This document shows, piece after piece, positions 43,166 to 51,251 of a stretch of 64,000 nucleotides of DNA. The translations under genes were made by a program, and so were the position numbers. Under the pieces are notes generated by a model. The model searched no databases and was not told where the DNA came from. It saw only the letters and a program-made list of their open reading frames with translations. The stretch comes from JANOYY01 sp043720395 (GTDB taxonomy: Bacteria; Actinomycetota; Acidimicrobiia; Acidimicrobiales; JANYDT01): assembly GCA_043720395.1 (NCBI GenBank), contig JAYSSR010000062.1:21320-85319 (forward strand), given 5' to 3'. Numbering within the stretch: position 1 is the first letter of the stretch; each line of letters opens with the position of its first letter.

Positions 43166-43750
43166 TCAGCCCACCGGCACCGACGACGGCACGAGCGTCC
43201 GGTCGATGTCGCCCGGTGCGTAGGCGATGACGGGCGCGCTCAGGCCGAAGACACCAAGGGTGTGCATCAACCGGTGGCCGCCGACATTGACCGAGCAGAG
43301 GTACGCCATCTCCACGATCTCGGCCGTCGTGAATACCTCCTGGAGCGAGCGGAACGTCGAGTCGTCGATCAGGTGGTGATCACCGGCCAGCATGTCGAAG
43401 AATTGCAGCGCGGCGAACTCGCGGGGCGTGAAATTCGAGGCGTCGGGATTGAGCAGACATGCAACGTCTTCTTCGCTGATCGAGTCGTCCTTGCGAGATG
43501 CAGAGCACGGTTCGCACTGTGCCGACTGGGCGCTGTGCAGACGCAGCAGTTCCACGAGGCGCGGTTCCAACACGCCCTTGCGGAACGTCGCCTCGTACTG
43601 ATCGTGGAGGCCCTTCATGGCGACGGAGCTGTAGGCGATGATCTGCAGCGGCACCGTCGTTGAGTACATGCCGGTCTCCGTGCCCGACTGCATCATGCGA
43701 CGCGACTCCTCGGGCAGGTCCTCCCATGCGATTGGTTCGATTCTCGCCAT
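43166..43750 (-). CDS. carboxymuconolactone decarboxylase/AhpD-like protein
   Basis: A 194-residue helical protein of the CMD/AhpD superfamily: HDQYEATFRKGVLEPRLVELLRLHSAQSAQCEPCSASRKDD has the CxxC motif, LQFFDMLAGDHHLIDDSTF and VEMAYLCSVNVGGHRLMHTLG follow. In AhpD the motif is CxxCxxxH; here the third position is Arg rather than His, so peroxidase activity is doubtful. A possible operator-like sequence TTGAAC-GGA-GTTCATC lies at 43751-43766, touching the start codon. Confidence 0.8.
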   Translation of the reverse strand: MARIEPIAWEDLPEESRRMMQSGTETGMYSTTVPLQIIAYSSVAMKGLHDQYEATFRKGVLEPRLVELLRLHSAQSAQCEPCSASRKDDSISEEDVACLLNPDASNFTPREFAALQFFDMLAGDHHLIDDSTFRSLQEVFTTAEIVEMAYLCSVNVGGHRLMHTLGVFGLSAPVIAYAPGDIDRTLVPSSVPVG

Positions 43751-43896
43751 GATGAACTCCGTTCAAAGACTGGGTAGGTGCACTGGACCCGTGCACGACG
43801 TTCGAGAGTACGCCCCCAAACCAGAACCGGCCGTATCGGCGGGGATAGCGTGCGCCATCGACGACGCATCACAACTGCAACAGCAAGGACCCCGAC

Positions 43897-44334
43897 ATGG
43901 AGCATTGGGAACTGGTCGCTCGCGAGGAGATACGCGACCTCGTCGCGCGGTACAACGCAAACGGTGACACCGGGCGATTCGAACAGGTCCTCGAACTCTT
44001 CGCCGTGGACGCTGTCATGGAAAGCAGTGACGGTCCGGTGTGGTCCGGCCTCGACGAGATTCGCACCATTTTCACCGGTGCACGGGACCGGGCCTCCTAC
44101 GGCGATCACCCGGTCTACCTGAGGCACATGACGACCACTCACCAGATCGAAGTGATCGATGAGTTCAGTGCCAAAGGACGCTGCTACTACCAGGTGCTGA
44201 CCGCGATCGGCCTGGACCATTGGGGCCGGTACGTCGACGCCTACAAGGTGGTCGACGGACGCTGGCGATTCGCCCGCCGATTCGTGAGCATCGACGGGCG
44301 CAGTCCCAACTCGCTGTTCTTGCCTGCCACCTGA
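43897..44334 (+). CDS. SnoaL-like/NTF2-fold protein
   Basis: A 145-residue protein: REEIRDLVARYNANGDTGRFEQVLELFAVDAVMES, WSGLDEIRTIF, VYLRHMTTTHQIEVID, YYQVLTAIGLDHWGRYVDAYKVVDGRWRFARRFV is the cone-like NTF2 fold, with Asp and His residues lining a pocket (VRTIF..HMTTTHQ). Members are small isomerases, hydratases or ligand binders. It is divergent from the CMD-like gene and precedes the amidase by 106 bp. Confidence 0.8.
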   Translation: MEHWELVAREEIRDLVARYNANGDTGRFEQVLELFAVDAVMESSDGPVWSGLDEIRTIFTGARDRASYGDHPVYLRHMTTTHQIEVIDEFSAKGRCYYQVLTAIGLDHWGRYVDAYKVVDGRWRFARRFVSIDGRSPNSLFLPAT

Positions 44335-44389
44335 AACCGAACTACCGCGGCGCTTGTGTACACGTCGCCGCGGGTCGTTACAGTGCCCC

Positions 44390-44429
44390 GTTCAACAGCG
44401 ATGAACAAAAGTTCAACAGCGATGAACAA
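44390..44429 (+). promoter_or_regulatory. tandem operator-like repeat before the amidase
   Basis: GTTCAACAGCGATGAACAA occurs at 44390-44408 and again at 44411-44429, a 21-bp period (two helical turns). Each copy contains GTTCA...TGAAC arms. It is a degenerate form of the recurring motif GGTCAAC-N3-GTTCAA. Confidence 0.6.
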
Positions 44430-44440
44430 GGGAGAAGCTC

Positions 44441-46165
44441 ATGTCCGAAGAGTTGACGTGGCTGCCGGCAGGGAAGATTCGCGAGCTCATCGAGACGCGT
44501 GAGGTCTCCCCCACCGAGGTCACCGAACACTTCCTGAGCCGGATCGATCGTCTCGATCCGATGCTCAAGACGTTCCGCAACCTCGACGCAGGCGGGGCCC
44601 GCGCTCAGGCCAAATCAGCAGACGCTGCGGTCCTGCGCGGCGACGACCTCGGAATCCTGCACGGCATCCCTGTGTCCGTGAAGGAACACGTTGCCGTAGC
44701 TGGCATGCCGCAGATGGGCGCGACGGGATCGCCTATTGCAAAACGCGATGCGCTCGGCATCCAACGACTGCGCGAGGCGGGTGCCATAGTGTTCGGCACG
44801 AACACCATGATGATGAGCGGTGCGAACGACAAGACGCAGTCGACGCCGGGCGTCTTCGCCGGGTTCAACTGGGACGTTGAGGCCCGCAACCCGTGGGACA
44901 CCTCTCGCGTGCCGGGGTGGTCAAGTTCCGGGGGCGCATCGGCGACGTCGGCTCGGTTGATCCCGATCGCGATCGGAACCGATGGCGGCGGCTCGACCCG
45001 TCTCCCCGCTGCGTACTCGGGCGTGGTCGGCCTGCATCCGACTCCGAACCTGATCCCCTGGGTCAACTACGACATACCGACCTACTCGCCGATGATGATG
45101 ACGATGGGGCCGCTATGCCGGTACGTGACCGACGCCGCCCTCACGCTCAAGGCAATGGCCGGACCCGACGGTCGCGACTTCACGTGTCAACAACTCCCGC
45201 CCGACGACTACCTCGCCCACATCGACGACGGTGTGTCCGGCATGCGGATGGCCTGGACCGATGACTACGGCTTCACCGACATGTACGCAATGGACGAGAG
45301 CCCGCGAGTGATCGCCGCAGTACGACAGGCTGCCGCCGGATTCGCCACCATCGGAGCATCCGTCGAAACAACTGCCGAGGTCTGGGAAGACTTCTTCGCC
45401 GGATTCTTCGCCAGCTGCTACCTCTATCCGACGGGAGGAGCGCCCGGAGCCCCGCCCGAACCCGACGTCTGGAACAACGCGCTCGACACCCGCCAACGCA
45501 ACTGGCGCCGCTTCCGCAAGCTGTTTGAAACCCACGACGTGCTGCTGAGCGCAACGTCGCAGCTCCTCGCTCGCCCGGTCGAAGAGTGGGACGCTGCATG
45601 GATCAGCAACGGCCACACCTTTGCGCCGCACAGCACGTTCGCGCCCGTCTATACGAGCCACACGCACATGTTCAACTGGCTCGGGTTCCCGTCGGTGTCG
45701 GTCCCTTGCGGTTTCGTCGACGGCCTGCCGATCGGGCTCCAGATCATCGCGCTCCCCGGCCGCGAGGCGAAGGTTCTACAGGTGGCCAACGCGTTCCAAC
45801 AGGCGTTCCCCCAGCTCGCACACCCCACCGGTCTCCTAGGCGCACACCGCGCGAGGAGAAACAGACTCTGCCGCGAGCGATTTGGTAGTGAAGTGGTAAC
45901 ACGTTGGTCTACTGTGGTTCTCGTGTCGATCCAGATCGCCTTGCGGCTACCCGAAACTGTCGTGGAGTACATCGATGAACAGGTGCGGTCGGGTCGATCC
46001 AAGAGCCGCTCCGAGGTTGTTGCCAGGTTCGTCGAACGAGATCGTCGAAGAGAACGAGCCGCCCGCGACGTCGAGCGAATCCTCGCCGATCGCTCCGTCC
46101 ACGGCCCTGATGAGGTCGATCAACTCGCCGCGGTGGTCGCCAAGACGCGGCTCGATCTCGACTGA
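44441..46165 (+). CDS. amidase, fused in frame to a downstream antitoxin
   Basis: A 574-residue amidase-signature protein. The catalytic triad is visible: Lys in GIPVSVKEHV, cis-Ser in PGWSSSGGAS, nucleophile Ser in GTDGGGSTRLPAAYSG. It hydrolyses an amide to acid and ammonia or amine. The paralogue at 58323 ends in NAFQAAFPRDEHPTIS, whereas this frame has HPTGLLGAHRARRNRL and runs on into an 80-residue ribbon-helix-helix antitoxin, with no stop between. The native stop appears lost where a toxin-antitoxin module was inserted (about 45830). Cytoplasmic; no signal peptide. Confidence 0.82.
   Translation: MSEELTWLPAGKIRELIETREVSPTEVTEHFLSRIDRLDPMLKTFRNLDAGGARAQAKSADAAVLRGDDLGILHGIPVSVKEHVAVAGMPQMGATGSPIAKRDALGIQRLREAGAIVFGTNTMMMSGANDKTQSTPGVFAGFNWDVEARNPWDTSRVPGWSSSGGASATSARLIPIAIGTDGGGSTRLPAAYSGVVGLHPTPNLIPWVNYDIPTYSPMMMTMGPLCRYVTDAALTLKAMAGPDGRDFTCQQLPPDDYLAHIDDGVSGMRMAWTDDYGFTDMYAMDESPRVIAAVRQAAAGFATIGASVETTAEVWEDFFAGFFASCYLYPTGGAPGAPPEPDVWNNALDTRQRNWRRFRKLFETHDVLLSATSQLLARPVEEWDAAWISNGHTFAPHSTFAPVYTSHTHMFNWLGFPSVSVPCGFVDGLPIGLQIIALPGREAKVLQVANAFQQAFPQLAHPTGLLGAHRARRNRLCRERFGSEVVTRWSTVVLVSIQIALRLPETVVEYIDEQVRSGRSKSRSEVVARFVERDRRRERAARDVERILADRSVHGPDEVDQLAAVVAKTRLDLD
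45923..46165 (+). CDS. ribbon-helix-helix antitoxin (MazE-type), internal start
   Basis: A GTG at 45923 opens SIQIALRLPETVVEYIDEQVRSG, KSRSEVVARFVERD, the RHH fold of MazE-type antitoxins, 80 residues. It shares frame and stop with the amidase and ends in TGATG with the toxin start. It can be made as its own product from this GTG or as part of the amidase chain. Confidence 0.75.
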   Translation: MSIQIALRLPETVVEYIDEQVRSGRSKSRSEVVARFVERDRRRERAARDVERILADRSVHGPDEVDQLAAVVAKTRLDLD

Positions 46166-46464
46166 TGCGACCGATCCACATCGCAGAGCTGGATAAAGCC
46201 CGACCGGTCCTGGTCCTGACCCGCGAGGTGGCGCGGCCCGTGTTGCACAACGTGACCGTGGCCCCGATTACCTCGCGGGTTCGCGGTCTCGCCGTGGAGG
46301 TACCCGTCGGACCGAGGAACGGCCTCGACGAAGCATCAGTCGTCAGCTGCGACAACGTCCAGACCATCCCCACCGGCTCTCTCGGGCGACTCGTCGGATA
46401 CCTGTTCGACGATGAGGAACCGCTTCTGACCGAAGCAATATTCGCGGCGTTCGACCTCGCCTGA
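46165..46464 (+). CDS. MazF/PemK-type toxin
   Basis: A 99-residue protein: MRPIHIAELDKARPVLVLTRE, TVAPITSRVRGLAVEVPVG, EASVVSCDNVQTIPTGSLG, LTEAIFAAFDL is the MazF beta-barrel of actinobacterial endoribonuclease toxins. The Arg of ITSRVRG and the Ser/Asn segment SCDN correspond to RNase active-site positions. Translation is coupled to the RHH antitoxin by one-base overlap. Confidence 0.82.
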   Translation: MRPIHIAELDKARPVLVLTREVARPVLHNVTVAPITSRVRGLAVEVPVGPRNGLDEASVVSCDNVQTIPTGSLGRLVGYLFDDEEPLLTEAIFAAFDLA

Positions 46465-46669
46465 AGCCGAGCCCTCGCAGCAGCGGCCACACACGAAGTC
46501 GAGCTGCGAACGCAACGACATTCGCGACGCGTCGGATGTTCTGTGTGATCCCGGTTACAACGGGCAACGAGCTGCGCGCACGAGAGATCGCGCACCCTCG
46601 CATGTCCTGATCATGGCAGGCGTTCAACAGAGTTGAGAACTCCGATCCGGGCAGTTGCCCGACAACCAC
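46465..46669. other. intergenic leader of the esterase gene
   Basis: No ORF with homology. A weak operator-like GTTCAACAGAGTTGAG occurs at 46622-46637, one helical distance above the promoter described next. Confidence 0.4.
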
Positions 46670-46708
46670 TTGAACGATGTTGACCGCTGACCGTCTCCTC
46701 CCTATGCT
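46670..46708 (+). promoter_or_regulatory. promoter with operator TTGAAC-N3-GTTGACC
   Basis: TTGAAC-GAT-GTTGACC at 46670-46685 contains the -35 TTGACC (46680-46685); a 17-bp spacer leads to -10 TATGCT (46703-46708). The esterase ATG is at 46746. The motif recurs at 55339 and 59835. Confidence 0.7.
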
Positions 46709-46745
46709 CCGATCGCGTCGAGCCCCACCCACCCGGAGAAGAGCC

Positions 46746-48818
46746 ATGATCGAGACAGCGTCGTATACACCCAAGGACCCGTTCTTCGGAGCGCCGTACA
46801 TCGATCTCGATGAACAACGGGAGGTCCCGATGACCCACCGCTTCGTCCACGGCGGGTTCGCAGGCACCGATACCCGATTCGCGTTCTACTTTCCCGACGG
46901 CGACCAGTACGAAGGCCGGATGTTCCAGCCGATCGAGGGCGGGCACGGCGGGCACGAAGAGAGCTTCGGCTCCCCCATGCTCGAAGCAATCATCGGTGGC
47001 TTCGCGATGTGCTCGCGCCTCGGCGGCTACATGGCGGAGTCCAACCAGGGCCACATCGGCGACGACATCGATCTCAAGGCCGGCGAAGATCCGACCTTCT
47101 ACGGGCACCGCGGCAGCGCCGAATCGGCGCGCTTCTCCAAGCATGTCGCCGCGCAGATCTACGGCGCGGCACCGCACCACTCCTACGTGTGGGGTGGCAG
47201 CGGCGGCGGGCGGCGCTCACCGCTCTGCCTGGAGAACGCACCGGATGCGTGGGACGGTGCCATGCCGTTCATGGGGGGCGGCGAGGTCGCCGAGCACGGC
47301 AACAACGTCCGCATAAAGGGCGCGCAGGTGATGTCGTTCGCTTCGATGTTCAACGTGCAGCGTCTCCTCGGCGAACGGCTCGCGAGCGTCGTCGATGCCA
47401 TGTCGCCGGGCGGGTCCGGCGATCCGTACGAAGGGTTGAGCACGCACGAACGCGAGGAGCTCGCAAGCCTCTACCGCCAAGGGTTCCCGCGTGGCGACGA
47501 GTTCATGATCAATGAGCCGATGGGCCAGATCTGGCTGTGGTCGTCGATCTCGGACAACCTCAACGAGCAGGACCCCAGGTACTTCGAGAACTTCTGGACC
47601 AAGCCCGGCTACGTCGGTCACGACTTCCCGCAACTCGTGACCGGTGACATCATCGATACGACGCTGCCCGTCACACGCGTCCTCGCCGCACAGGAACTGT
47701 TGGGCGACGAATTCGCAGCCCCGGAATACATGACCATGCGGACGCTCGTCGCGATCATGGCCGGATCATCGGGAAGTCTCGAACAGCCGTACGCAGTGGA
47801 AGTGAAAGGCATCGGCGACGGCTACCGCCTCGGCACCGGCGTCCGCCTCACCACAGGCGCAGCCGCCGGTCGACAGCTGTACTGCAACTCCTTCGCAGGC
47901 GACGTCCTCTTCTGCGACGGACACGGCGACGCCAACATCCAGCGCTTCAACGGCGTTCAGCCCGGCGACCTCGTACACGTCGACAACCGACGCTTCCTCG
48001 CGTTCTGCTACTTCGCCCGCCACCACCCAATGGACGACATCGCATTCGACTCCTTCCGCGTCGACGGCCGCGCCGTCTACCCGCTCCACGAAGCCCCACT
48101 CATGTCACCGTTGATGGGACAGGCATACTCCGGCAGCTACGAGGGCAAACTCATCTGGCTGCACCACACGCACGACTCCTCGCTCTGGCCGCCGCAGGGC
48201 GTCATCTACGAAGGTGCCGTGCTTGGTGCGCAAGGTGTCGCGGGCGCGGCCGAGCGGTTCCGGTTGCGGTGGACGGAGAACGCCGAGCACGGCCCCGCGA
48301 TGATGGTCCCGTCGAAGCCCGGCCGAGCGAGCAGCACCTGGCTCATCAACTTCCGCGGCATCATCGAGCAGAGCCTCCGCGATCTCGTGCGATGGGTCGA
48401 GGACGGCGAGGTGCCCGCAGGGACCGAGTACGAGTACCTCGACGGCAGAGTCACCCTGCCAGCCACCGCGGCAGACCGCGGCGGAATCCAGCCAGTCGTG
48501 CGCGTAACCGCCAACGGAGGCGTGCGCGCCGACGTGAAAGTCGGCGAATCCGTAACGCTTTCCGTGGACGCCGCGGTCCCGCCAGGTGCCGGGATGATCG
48601 TGTCCGTCGCGTGGGACTTCGACGGCAACGGTGCATTCCCGTTCCAACACGACGTCGACGGCACACAGGGCACCCTCACACTGTCGACATCACACACCTA
48701 CGACGCCCCCGGTACCTACTTCGTGACGGCCAAGGTGGCGTCGCATCGCGAGGGTGAGGTCGCAGCCACCAACCGCCTCATCGAAAACCTCGCCCGCGCC
48801 CGCGTCGTAGTCAGCTGA
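46746..48818 (+). CDS. tannase-like alpha/beta hydrolase with C-terminal PKD-like domain (copy 1)
   Basis: A 690-residue protein. The nucleophile elbow is GGSGGGRRSPL with Ser152, followed by NAPDAWDGAMPFMGGG, the tannase/feruloyl-esterase pattern. The catalytic Asp and His are likely in the ~350-450 region (e.g. DGHGDANIQRFNG, LVHVDNRRFLAFCYF). The last ~80 residues (LSVDAAVPPGAGMIVSVAWDFDGNG, SHTYDAPGTYFVTAKV) are a PKD-like beta sandwich. No signal peptide. It is 55-60 % like the copy at 56212 by eye. It should cleave an ester or similar bond of the locus substrate. The ATG at 46746 matches the paralogue start. Confidence 0.8.
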   Translation: MIETASYTPKDPFFGAPYIDLDEQREVPMTHRFVHGGFAGTDTRFAFYFPDGDQYEGRMFQPIEGGHGGHEESFGSPMLEAIIGGFAMCSRLGGYMAESNQGHIGDDIDLKAGEDPTFYGHRGSAESARFSKHVAAQIYGAAPHHSYVWGGSGGGRRSPLCLENAPDAWDGAMPFMGGGEVAEHGNNVRIKGAQVMSFASMFNVQRLLGERLASVVDAMSPGGSGDPYEGLSTHEREELASLYRQGFPRGDEFMINEPMGQIWLWSSISDNLNEQDPRYFENFWTKPGYVGHDFPQLVTGDIIDTTLPVTRVLAAQELLGDEFAAPEYMTMRTLVAIMAGSSGSLEQPYAVEVKGIGDGYRLGTGVRLTTGAAAGRQLYCNSFAGDVLFCDGHGDANIQRFNGVQPGDLVHVDNRRFLAFCYFARHHPMDDIAFDSFRVDGRAVYPLHEAPLMSPLMGQAYSGSYEGKLIWLHHTHDSSLWPPQGVIYEGAVLGAQGVAGAAERFRLRWTENAEHGPAMMVPSKPGRASSTWLINFRGIIEQSLRDLVRWVEDGEVPAGTEYEYLDGRVTLPATAADRGGIQPVVRVTANGGVRADVKVGESVTLSVDAAVPPGAGMIVSVAWDFDGNGAFPFQHDVDGTQGTLTLSTSHTYDAPGTYFVTAKVASHREGEVAATNRLIENLARARVVVS

Positions 48819-48820
48819 GC

Positions 48821-48842
48821 TGCGCTGAGTAGCGCTCAGCAC
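48821..48842. repeat. 22-bp repeat, left of the toxin-antitoxin module
   Basis: The 22-bp sequence from TGCGCTGAGT to TCAGCAC; 20 of 22 bases match the sequence at 49420-49441 on the other side of the module, in the same orientation. Confidence 0.7.
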
Positions 48843-48851
48843 AAATCCCGA

Positions 48852-49136
48852 TCAGCAATCCAGAACGGAGCAGACCGCGTTCGTCAGCTCGGACATGAGG
48901 GCAGTGTCCACCACACCGACGCGACGAACGAGTTTCGACTTATCGATCAGAGTGAGCCGTTGTGCGTTGGCCACCGAACGCCGCGGCAGGCCCGGAATTT
49001 CAACCTCCGAAGGGAGGTTTCGAATCACCGACGTGATCGGAACGGCATGAATCTCTGTCAGCCACGGCACCGACCGGAAGATGACCACCGGTCGACGTTT
49101 ATCCAACTCGGCCAGCCAAACTTCAGCCCTGTTCAC
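48852..49136 (-). CDS. MazF/PemK-type toxin
   Basis: A 94-residue protein, MNRAEVWLAELDKRRPVVIFRSVPWLTEIHAVPITSVIRNLPSEVEI (in parts), LIDKSKLVRRVGVVD, the MazF family fold with the Asp/Arg of AVPITSVIRN near the active site. It overlaps the antitoxin start by 4 bp on the minus strand and ends 34 bp after the esterase gene's stop, tail to tail. Confidence 0.82.
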   Translation of the reverse strand: MNRAEVWLAELDKRRPVVIFRSVPWLTEIHAVPITSVIRNLPSEVEIPGLPRRSVANAQRLTLIDKSKLVRRVGVVDTALMSELTNAVCSVLDC

Positions 49137-49390
49137 GAAGTCACAGGGAACAGTGCATCCCAGTCCTCGTCATCATCTCCAACAAACGATGCGGCAGAAG
49201 CAAGGGCGAACTGACGTTCATCGTCGGACAACGGTGACGCTGTATACGCAATTCGCTCTAGCTCATTGGTGTACGCCACCAAGGCAGCGTTGACAAACGA
49301 CGAAAGTGAGGTGTGCTTCCGAAGCCGATTCGCGCGGCGGACGGCTTCGGGGTCGAGGGTGAGAGTGTGTCGCTCCTTCACGGTGCTCAT
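49133..49390 (-). CDS. ribbon-helix-helix-type antitoxin
   Basis: An 85-residue protein starting RHTLTLDPEAVRRANRLRKHTSLSSFVNAALVAYT, a RHH or CopG-like DNA-binding core, followed by an acidic tail (DDEDWDALFP) that would wrap the toxin. It precedes its MazF partner in the usual antitoxin-first order. Confidence 0.78.
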   Translation of the reverse strand: MSTVKERHTLTLDPEAVRRANRLRKHTSLSSFVNAALVAYTNELERIAYTASPLSDDERQFALASAASFVGDDDEDWDALFPVTS

Positions 49391-49419
49391 ACCAATAGAT
49401 CATACTCCACGAGTAACCG

Positions 49420-49441
49420 TGCGCTGAGTGGCGCTGAGCAC
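49420..49441. repeat. 22-bp repeat, right of the toxin-antitoxin module
   Basis: Matches 48821-48842 in 20 of 22 bases, same orientation. The module 48852-49390 lies between them. Confidence 0.7.
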
Positions 49442-49491
49442 ACTGACCGCTTGGTCCTTGGGGGTCCCCAACCGGTAAGCAAGAACGACGG

Positions 49492-51126
49492 TCAGCGACG
49501 AACGACGGGCAGCACCAGACGCGAGTGGTGCTGCGCGTCGAACAAGATCTCGGTGGTGCTCGGAACCGGGTTCGATTCGAAGAACGGATAGTCGCTCGCG
49601 GCAACGTCGACACGAATGCGGTGCCCCTTCGCGAACCTGTTCGCGATCGCCCAGATCTCGATGTCGAAGCAGTACGTCGTGCCGGGCTCCAACGGCGTCG
49701 GGTGCTCATGCGACGCCACATGCGAGCCCTTGAGGGCACCGGTGTTCAGCAGCCGTGAGCGGCCGTCCGGGAACACGTCGCACAGCCGCACGCAGAAGTC
49801 GACGTCGACGGCATCTGTCGACGCGTAGAGGACCAGGTGCGGGGTGCCGATCACGTCGATATCGCCCTCCAGCAGCGCGCTCGTGAAGGTCAGGCAGCCA
49901 ACCTCGAACGGACGCTGATCGGCCGGGTCGGCGCACGAACGCACCGGCACCAAGGGGTCATGGCGAAGTACGACGGAACCTGCCGACCCAGCGTCAGGAG
50001 CGAGCGCGCCGTCGTTGATCGAATCCGCAGATCCGCTCGCACCGGCGGCGAAGAACAATTCGAAAGGCTCAGAAGGTACGGGCCACACCGGCTCATCGAT
50101 GTACTCCTCCGCCCCGAGCAGGTACAGCCTCGCCGCGGGACCGTCCATCACGCCGTTGTCCGCTCCTCGCAGGAAATGATCGAACCATGCGACGTTGAGC
50201 GCACTCAACCCGCCATCACCCAGGTCGAACCGGGTGATCAGACTGCCCGGCCCGACGAAGAGCCGTTTCGGCACGTCGACCGCGGCGTGACTCGTGAGTG
50301 TTCCCCGGATGAAGTGGTCGAACCAGACGCCACCGTGCAGCGTCGGAATCGTGATCTCGTGAGCCCGGGCGATGACGCTGCGACTGCGCCAGAACTCGTC
50401 GTAGTCGGCATGGTCGTGCATCTCGGTCAGCCAGTCGAGGTTGGCGACGTTCTTGCCCGCAATGAGCCGCGTGTTGAACTGCTCCGTGCGTGCTTCGAAC
50501 ACGCATCGCCTGCGCTCGTAGCTCGCATCGGCCGGGTCACCGGGGTCGATCGGGCCGATGTTCGCGTACATGCCCTTCGCCCAGCCGACGCGGTTGTCGA
50601 GCCGGAAGACGCCACCGATGCGCCACTGGTCGAAGTAGAAGTCGCCCGGATGCATGTTGGGGGCCATCGCCTTGAGGTGCGGAGGCTGCGTGAGCGCAGT
50701 GAGGTAGCAGGAGATTGCGGCAGCGGAGCCGCCCATGATCCCGACGTTGCCATCACACCACGCCTGCGCGGCCATCCACTCCACGAGGTCGTAGCCATCG
50801 AAAGGGCCACCCTTGAGGCTGTAGTAGTCGTACTCGCCTTCCGAGAAGCCGGTCCCGCGAGCGTCGGCCACGAGCACGACGAACCCCGCATCGACGAGGG
50901 GCTTGACCGAGAGAAGCATGGGGTTGAACCCGGCCGGCATCGGTGGCAGCGGCAGCGGAACCTTCCGGCCATCCCAGCCGAGCGGCATCGCGAAGCGAGC
51001 GTCCTTGCAGTAGGGGGTCACGAGCAGCACCGCAGCGTGACGCGTCAGGACCTCCGGCCGATACACGTCGGCGGCGAGACACACACCGTCGCGCATCGGG
51101 ACGTAGATGTCCTTGTCGATCTCCAT
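49492..51126 (-). CDS. CocE/NonD-family hydrolase
   Basis: A 544-residue serine hydrolase: MEIDKDIYVPMRDGVCLAADVYRP opens the family, VLVADARGTGFSEGEYDYY gives the oxyanion region, IMGGSAAAIS carries nucleophile Ser134 (the usual GxSYxG variant), and the C-terminal beta domain LVLYASTDAVDVDFCVRLCDVFPDGR.., TYCFDIEIWAIANRFAKGHRIRVDVAASDYP is the jelly roll. Members cut cocaine-type esters, acyl-peptides or amides. It starts 18 bp after the conserved intergenic element and probably follows the LivHMG gene in one transcript. Confidence 0.85.
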   Translation of the reverse strand: MEIDKDIYVPMRDGVCLAADVYRPEVLTRHAAVLLVTPYCKDARFAMPLGWDGRKVPLPLPPMPAGFNPMLLSVKPLVDAGFVVLVADARGTGFSEGEYDYYSLKGGPFDGYDLVEWMAAQAWCDGNVGIMGGSAAAISCYLTALTQPPHLKAMAPNMHPGDFYFDQWRIGGVFRLDNRVGWAKGMYANIGPIDPGDPADASYERRRCVFEARTEQFNTRLIAGKNVANLDWLTEMHDHADYDEFWRSRSVIARAHEITIPTLHGGVWFDHFIRGTLTSHAAVDVPKRLFVGPGSLITRFDLGDGGLSALNVAWFDHFLRGADNGVMDGPAARLYLLGAEEYIDEPVWPVPSEPFELFFAAGASGSADSINDGALAPDAGSAGSVVLRHDPLVPVRSCADPADQRPFEVGCLTFTSALLEGDIDVIGTPHLVLYASTDAVDVDFCVRLCDVFPDGRSRLLNTGALKGSHVASHEHPTPLEPGTTYCFDIEIWAIANRFAKGHRIRVDVAASDYPFFESNPVPSTTEILFDAQHHSRLVLPVVRR

Positions 51127-51143
51127 CCGAACCTCTTTCTGAG

Positions 51144-51242
51144 GGCGAGCCGATAGGCGAGACCTCCATCAGACACAGCAAAATGATTCGAGCGGCGAAG
51201 CCGGTCGCCGACATCGCCGCTCCGCAGCCCGTGACCTATCCG
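51144..51242 (-). ncRNA. structured intergenic element, copy A (after livHMG 1)
   Basis: About 95 bp, matching 59863-59961 at about 85 % by eye, far more than the flanking protein genes. GATAGG (51152-51157) and CCTATC (51235-51240) are complementary and 77 bp apart in both copies; GCGGCGA (51192-51198) and TCGCCGC (51214-51220) pair inside. An alternative inner pair GGCGA/TCGCC exists. It starts 11 bp after the livHMG stop. A terminator, 3' UTR element or leader of the hydrolase gene is possible. Confidence 0.6.
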
Positions 51243-51251
51243 TGCAACCAC

